Shown here: one piece after another, positions 5,713-8,121 of the stretch
Layout of the letters: the number at the start of each line of letters is the position of its first letter
Numbering within the stretch: the first letter of the stretch is position 1
NCBI GenBank assembly: GCA_947459455.1
Contig: CANHEC010000078.1
Coordinates: forward strand, 1-8,121
Reading direction: 5' to 3'
Length of the DNA: 8,121 nucleotides
Source of the DNA: Chitinophagaceae bacterium
Lineage (GTDB): Bacteria; Bacteroidota; Bacteroidia; Chitinophagales; Chitinophagaceae
Made by a program: the position numbers and the translations under genes
Notes under the pieces: generated by a model
Databases searched by the model: none
Told to the model about the DNA's origin: nothing
The model's input: the letters and a program-made list of their open reading frames with translations, nothing else

Positions 5713-6381
5713 ATGAAAAAGTTAAGAGGAGCGATACTAGTACTAGTCGCCACGGTGTTGGCCTACTGCTCCAAACCTTTGGAGAGTAATTGCGGTGGCG
5801 AAGATTTTTTGATTCCGCTTCCAGTAGCGGGATTGCCTGCTGACGGTCGGGTTCAACTGGGGGATACAATTTTCTTGCATTACAGCCTGCCGTTGCGAGC
5901 CATCAATCTGAGTACAGGTGGATTGCCCACTGATTTAAGCAGATTTCGCCGTTTTTTAGTTGCCACATCGATGATCAGATATGATACTGTAACTGTGCAG
6001 CCTTTCAGATTAGCCACTGCTAATGGGCTGGGGGATTTCATTTACTCTTCTCCACACACCACAATCAATCTTACGAATCGAAGGGCTAACGATCCGACTT
6101 TCCGCTTTTACCTGGCGCAGCGTGGTGATAGTATGATTGCTTCCATCAGGATTATACCAAGGCGAAGAGGTATTTTCGCAGTTGTACTTGGGCAGGGTAT
6201 TATTGAGGACGCTATTTGTAGGGCTGATTTGCATTTGCGGTACGCTTCCGGTAGTGTCGGAGCTAATATGGAAAACTTTCGAAACTTCGTTGGCGTCAGA
6301 TCTGGCGTTGCTTTTGGCAGGCCGGAGTTCACTGATGAAGCCTTGGGCAGCGAAGAAAGCCGCTTCATCTTCGTTTACTAG
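5713..6381 (+). CDS. Lipoprotein, paralogue of the 7531 gene
   Basis: A 222-residue lipoprotein. MKKLRG plus the hydrophobic AILVLVATVL lead to LAYC, with the lipid-bearing cysteine at residue 19. Tyr before the cysteine is unusual in a lipobox, so lipidation is likely but not certain. The mature part begins SKPLESNCGG and is predicted mostly beta. Residues 48-65 (QLGDTIFLHYSLPLRAIN) and 129-169 (from TFRFYLAQ to Cys169, with IIPRRRGIFAVVLGQG) align without gaps to the 7531 product. Cys27 and Cys169 are matched there by Cys25 and Cys166 and could form a disulphide. LGDT-containing lipoproteins of this kind occur in other Bacteroidota, without a function known to me. It starts 9 bp after the preceding stop and 31 bp before the next gene, so it lies in the middle of an operon. 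It is probably anchored to the outer membrane and may partner the large exported protein upstream. Confidence 0.85.
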   Translation: MKKLRGAILVLVATVLAYCSKPLESNCGGEDFLIPLPVAGLPADGRVQLGDTIFLHYSLPLRAINLSTGGLPTDLSRFRRFLVATSMIRYDTVTVQPFRLATANGLGDFIYSSPHTTINLTNRRANDPTFRFYLAQRGDSMIASIRIIPRRRGIFAVVLGQGIIEDAICRADLHLRYASGSVGANMENFRNFVGVRSGVAFGRPEFTDEALGSEESRFIFVY

Positions 6382-6412
6382 CTTAGCAGCCGCGCTTTCA
6401 AACTAGGAAAAC

Positions 6413-7111
6413 ATGACTCTGATGACACGTTGGATGAGAAACTCGGCCTCATGTTCGGCATGTACACTATTGTGTGCATGTACTCTTATACTTGCTTTAA
6501 CAAGCTGTCGGATACATCGCATTGGGCGTGAACCTCGTTCAGCTAATGAAATCAGGCTTTATAATCTTGACCAGCAAAGAAGGGAGCGAAATAAATTATC
6601 ACAGGGGGATATTGAAGTAAACCCTTTTTTGATCCAGTTCCCCAATAATCAGGTATACGATCTTGACGCCACGATGTTGCCAACATTTTTCGAAGACTTA
6701 TGCGAAGGTGTTATCAGAGAATTCGTAACACCTGTAACACTCAAGCTTCGATTTTTAAGCAATGCCAATGCGCCTGTAAAGACGCCACTAGGATACTTGC
6801 CTCTATTTGACACGACATTAGTACTTGACCCAGCAACCCTGCCACCGGGTGATTACGAACTCATAAAGATGCAGGATGGTAGTAGGCATTGGCTGGAGCT
6901 GAAACCGTGGCCGCCAAACGACCCTCGGCGAAAATGGTTTTTGATTGTTCAGCGGGAATTCACATACGATGCAGTAAGCCAGCATTTACAAACGCGGCTA
7001 CCGGTATTTGGAAATTCGCTGGAAGAGTTGTGGCCTGCCAAGCAACGGAAAAAGCGTTTGCGCTATGTTGGCGTCTGGACTCGAGGTAGTTGGAAGGATG
7101 TGAAGAACTAG
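6413..7111 (+). CDS. Lipoprotein of unknown function
   Basis: 232 residues from ATG 6413; ATG 6422 and 6434 are in-frame alternatives that keep the signal peptide. The leader is long and rich in cysteine (Cys14, 17, 21, 23) and ends in LALTSC, a good lipobox with Cys32 as the lipid site. The mature part begins RIHRIGREP and is hydrophilic, with many charged residues at 52-66. It then has NPFLIQFPNNQVYDLD near 70-85 and a Pro/Trp-rich stretch (HWLELKPWPPNDPRRKWF) near 158-175, and the C-terminus is very basic (KQRKKRLR). No domain is recognised, and it is not similar to the two LGDT lipoproteins. It is the last gene of the probable operon that begins at 3264; no clear hairpin terminator follows. 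Confidence 0.82.
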   Translation: MTLMTRWMRNSASCSACTLLCACTLILALTSCRIHRIGREPRSANEIRLYNLDQQRRERNKLSQGDIEVNPFLIQFPNNQVYDLDATMLPTFFEDLCEGVIREFVTPVTLKLRFLSNANAPVKTPLGYLPLFDTTLVLDPATLPPGDYELIKMQDGSRHWLELKPWPPNDPRRKWFLIVQREFTYDAVSQHLQTRLPVFGNSLEELWPAKQRKKRLRYVGVWTRGSWKDVKN

Positions 7112-7530
7112 AGAGAGATACGAATAGAAGAGCACATTATAATATTTGAGTGAATTGATGATTTATTACCTAGATAGCAATATGTACCTGTTTTTGGCTG
7201 TGTTCTTGTTGGCTTTTTAATATTTTTCATCTTATCATTCTGCGTGGTAATGCCGCAATGACAAAGTAGAATGCCTATTGTGTTGCGTTGCCCGACTTAC
7301 TTGAGAAAGCGCTTCGTATTTGCATTCATCCCGACATAAGAAAACACTATGTGACATTGAATAGAGTGGCAGTGTGGTAGAAATGCACGCAAGCAAGATG
7401 GGTAATGGCGATGATCTTAGACTATTTCAATGCAAACACCTGGTTCGTGATGCGGATGTCCGTACCTTTACAGAACAGTCAAATTCATACCCTGCGGATG
7501 CATTATCAGTTTCCCTAAAACCGAGGCGCT
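7112..7530. other. 419-bp non-coding gap between lipoprotein genes
   Basis: No credible gene was found here. The first 150 bp are AT-rich with T-runs (near 7190-7230), which could end transcription of the operon, but no strong stem precedes them. A weak inverted repeat, CATTCT (7236-7241) and AGAATG (7268-7273), is present. TACCTTTA at 7463-7470 resembles a -7 box and would fit a promoter for the 7531 gene, but I see no matching -33 box. An open frame at 7374-7586 overlaps the start of the 7531 gene and looks accidental. Confidence 0.5.
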
Positions 7531-8121
7531 ATGGTAAGAAGTTTGGCAGGAATGATATTTTGCAGTTTACTGCTACTAAGCTGTAGGAAAGACCCCTATA
7601 ATTGTGAAACGGGTATCTATAGCTTGCGGCAGCCAGTGTACACCTCGCACCCGGCGGGAGTGTTAAAGCTGGGCGACACTTTGCATCTGCGGTTTGAATT
7701 ACCGTTCCGCGTATTCAATAGGGCCACTGGCGATACTTCTGATATAAGGCGGCACGAGCAAATTTTCCAACGAGTATGGATAATGAGCCTGTTTAAGGAT
7801 CAATATTCCCAAACGGGTTTAAACACTACCTACACACCCAATGCTTTCCGAAGTATTAGCCCTAATGTGAGCATACAAGCCCTGCATCATCGGGGTATCC
7901 ATCGTGGTTTTTCATTTTATCTAAAAAAAGGCACAAATGGCTTTGTGGCAGATATCTACCTGTTGCCAGTAAGTAGGGGCCTCTATGCACTCAGCCTTCG
8001 TGGTGGCGCTATTGAAAATGTACCATGTGGGGCAGGCGTAGACGCTTTCTACGATAACTATGACAGAGTGGCCGGCTTGGAATTGGAAGAAGAATTATTG
8101 GGTCGGAGACTTGACTCAACC
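7531..8121 (+). CDS. Lipoprotein, paralogue of the 5713 gene, truncated by the window edge
   Basis: 197 codons are visible from ATG 7531, the first ATG after an in-frame TAA at 7516-7518; the frame is still open at the right edge. MVRSLAG plus MIFCSLLLL lead to the lipobox LLSC, with Cys18 as the lipid site. The mature protein starts RKDPYNCETG. Residues 46-63 (KLGDTLHLRFELPFRVFN) and 126-166 (GFSFYLKKG to Cys166, with LLPVSRGLYALSLRGG) match the 5713 product without gaps, and Cys25/Cys166 match its Cys27/Cys169. The part between is much more diverged, and the C-terminal part turns acidic (LELEEELLG). The copies are therefore old duplicates, not a recent one. A 419-bp gap separates it from the upstream operon, so it probably has its own promoter. 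Function unknown; inferred to be an outer-membrane lipoprotein. Confidence 0.87.
   Translation, partial: MVRSLAGMIFCSLLLLSCRKDPYNCETGIYSLRQPVYTSHPAGVLKLGDTLHLRFELPFRVFNRATGDTSDIRRHEQIFQRVWIMSLFKDQYSQTGLNTTYTPNAFRSISPNVSIQALHHRGIHRGFSFYLKKGTNGFVADIYLLPVSRGLYALSLRGGAIENVPCGAGVDAFYDNYDRVAGLELEEELLGRRLDST

Noticed and set aside
7374..7586. 70-codon plus-strand open frame
   Set aside because: It overlaps the start and signal peptide of the 7531 lipoprotein in another frame and shows no domain or signal peptide.

Overview
The window looks like chromosomal DNA from a member of the Bacteroidota. The reasons are a secreted protein with GIGT-type repeats (residues such as NIGIGTSTPTARLHV), lipoproteins of a type typical of the phylum, an RpoE-like sigma/anti-sigma pair, translation starts without a clear Shine-Dalgarno sequence, and intergenic DNA built of short-period degenerate tandem repeats. 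No tRNA, rRNA, transposase, integrase or CRISPR array was seen.

Layout. Positions 1-450 (minus) hold the N-terminal 150 codons of an exported GIGT-repeat protein that runs off the left edge. A 213-bp divergent intergenic region follows, carrying four helically spaced CGTGGCA-like sites. Positions 664-1524 (plus) encode a membrane sterol-desaturase/fatty-acid-hydroxylase family enzyme with all three histidine clusters. It converges, with a 7-bp gap, on a minus-strand two-gene unit: an ECF sigma factor (2065-2652) followed by a two-helix membrane protein that is probably its anti-sigma factor (1532-2053).

Positions 2653-3263 contain no gene. Most of this stretch (2674-3111) is a mosaic of tandem repeats whose period changes in steps (7, 8, 8, then 6+7, 6+7, 6+7). 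It includes an exact 48-bp duplication. Base composition changes across it: sampled lines on the left are about 65-70 percent GC and on the right about 48 percent.

Positions 3264-7111 (plus) look like an operon of exported proteins. The first two reading frames (3264-4460 and about 4471-5703) are probably one protein of about 812 residues split by one extra G in the GGG run at 4449-4451. It has a signal peptide, an N-terminal domain found in Bacteroidota surface proteins, a proline-rich hinge, a carboxypeptidase-regulatory-like beta domain and a C-terminal domain. Two lipoprotein genes follow (5713-6381 and 6413-7111). After a 419-bp gap a third lipoprotein begins at 7531 and runs off the right edge. 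It is a clear paralogue of the 5713 gene, so the locus appears to have grown by duplication.

How the genes work together: the sigma/anti-sigma pair should form one cell-envelope signalling unit. The right half should supply a set of surface or periplasmic proteins whose function I cannot assign from sequence alone. The strongest candidates for something undescribed are the compound repeat mosaic and this paralogous lipoprotein / large exported protein locus.
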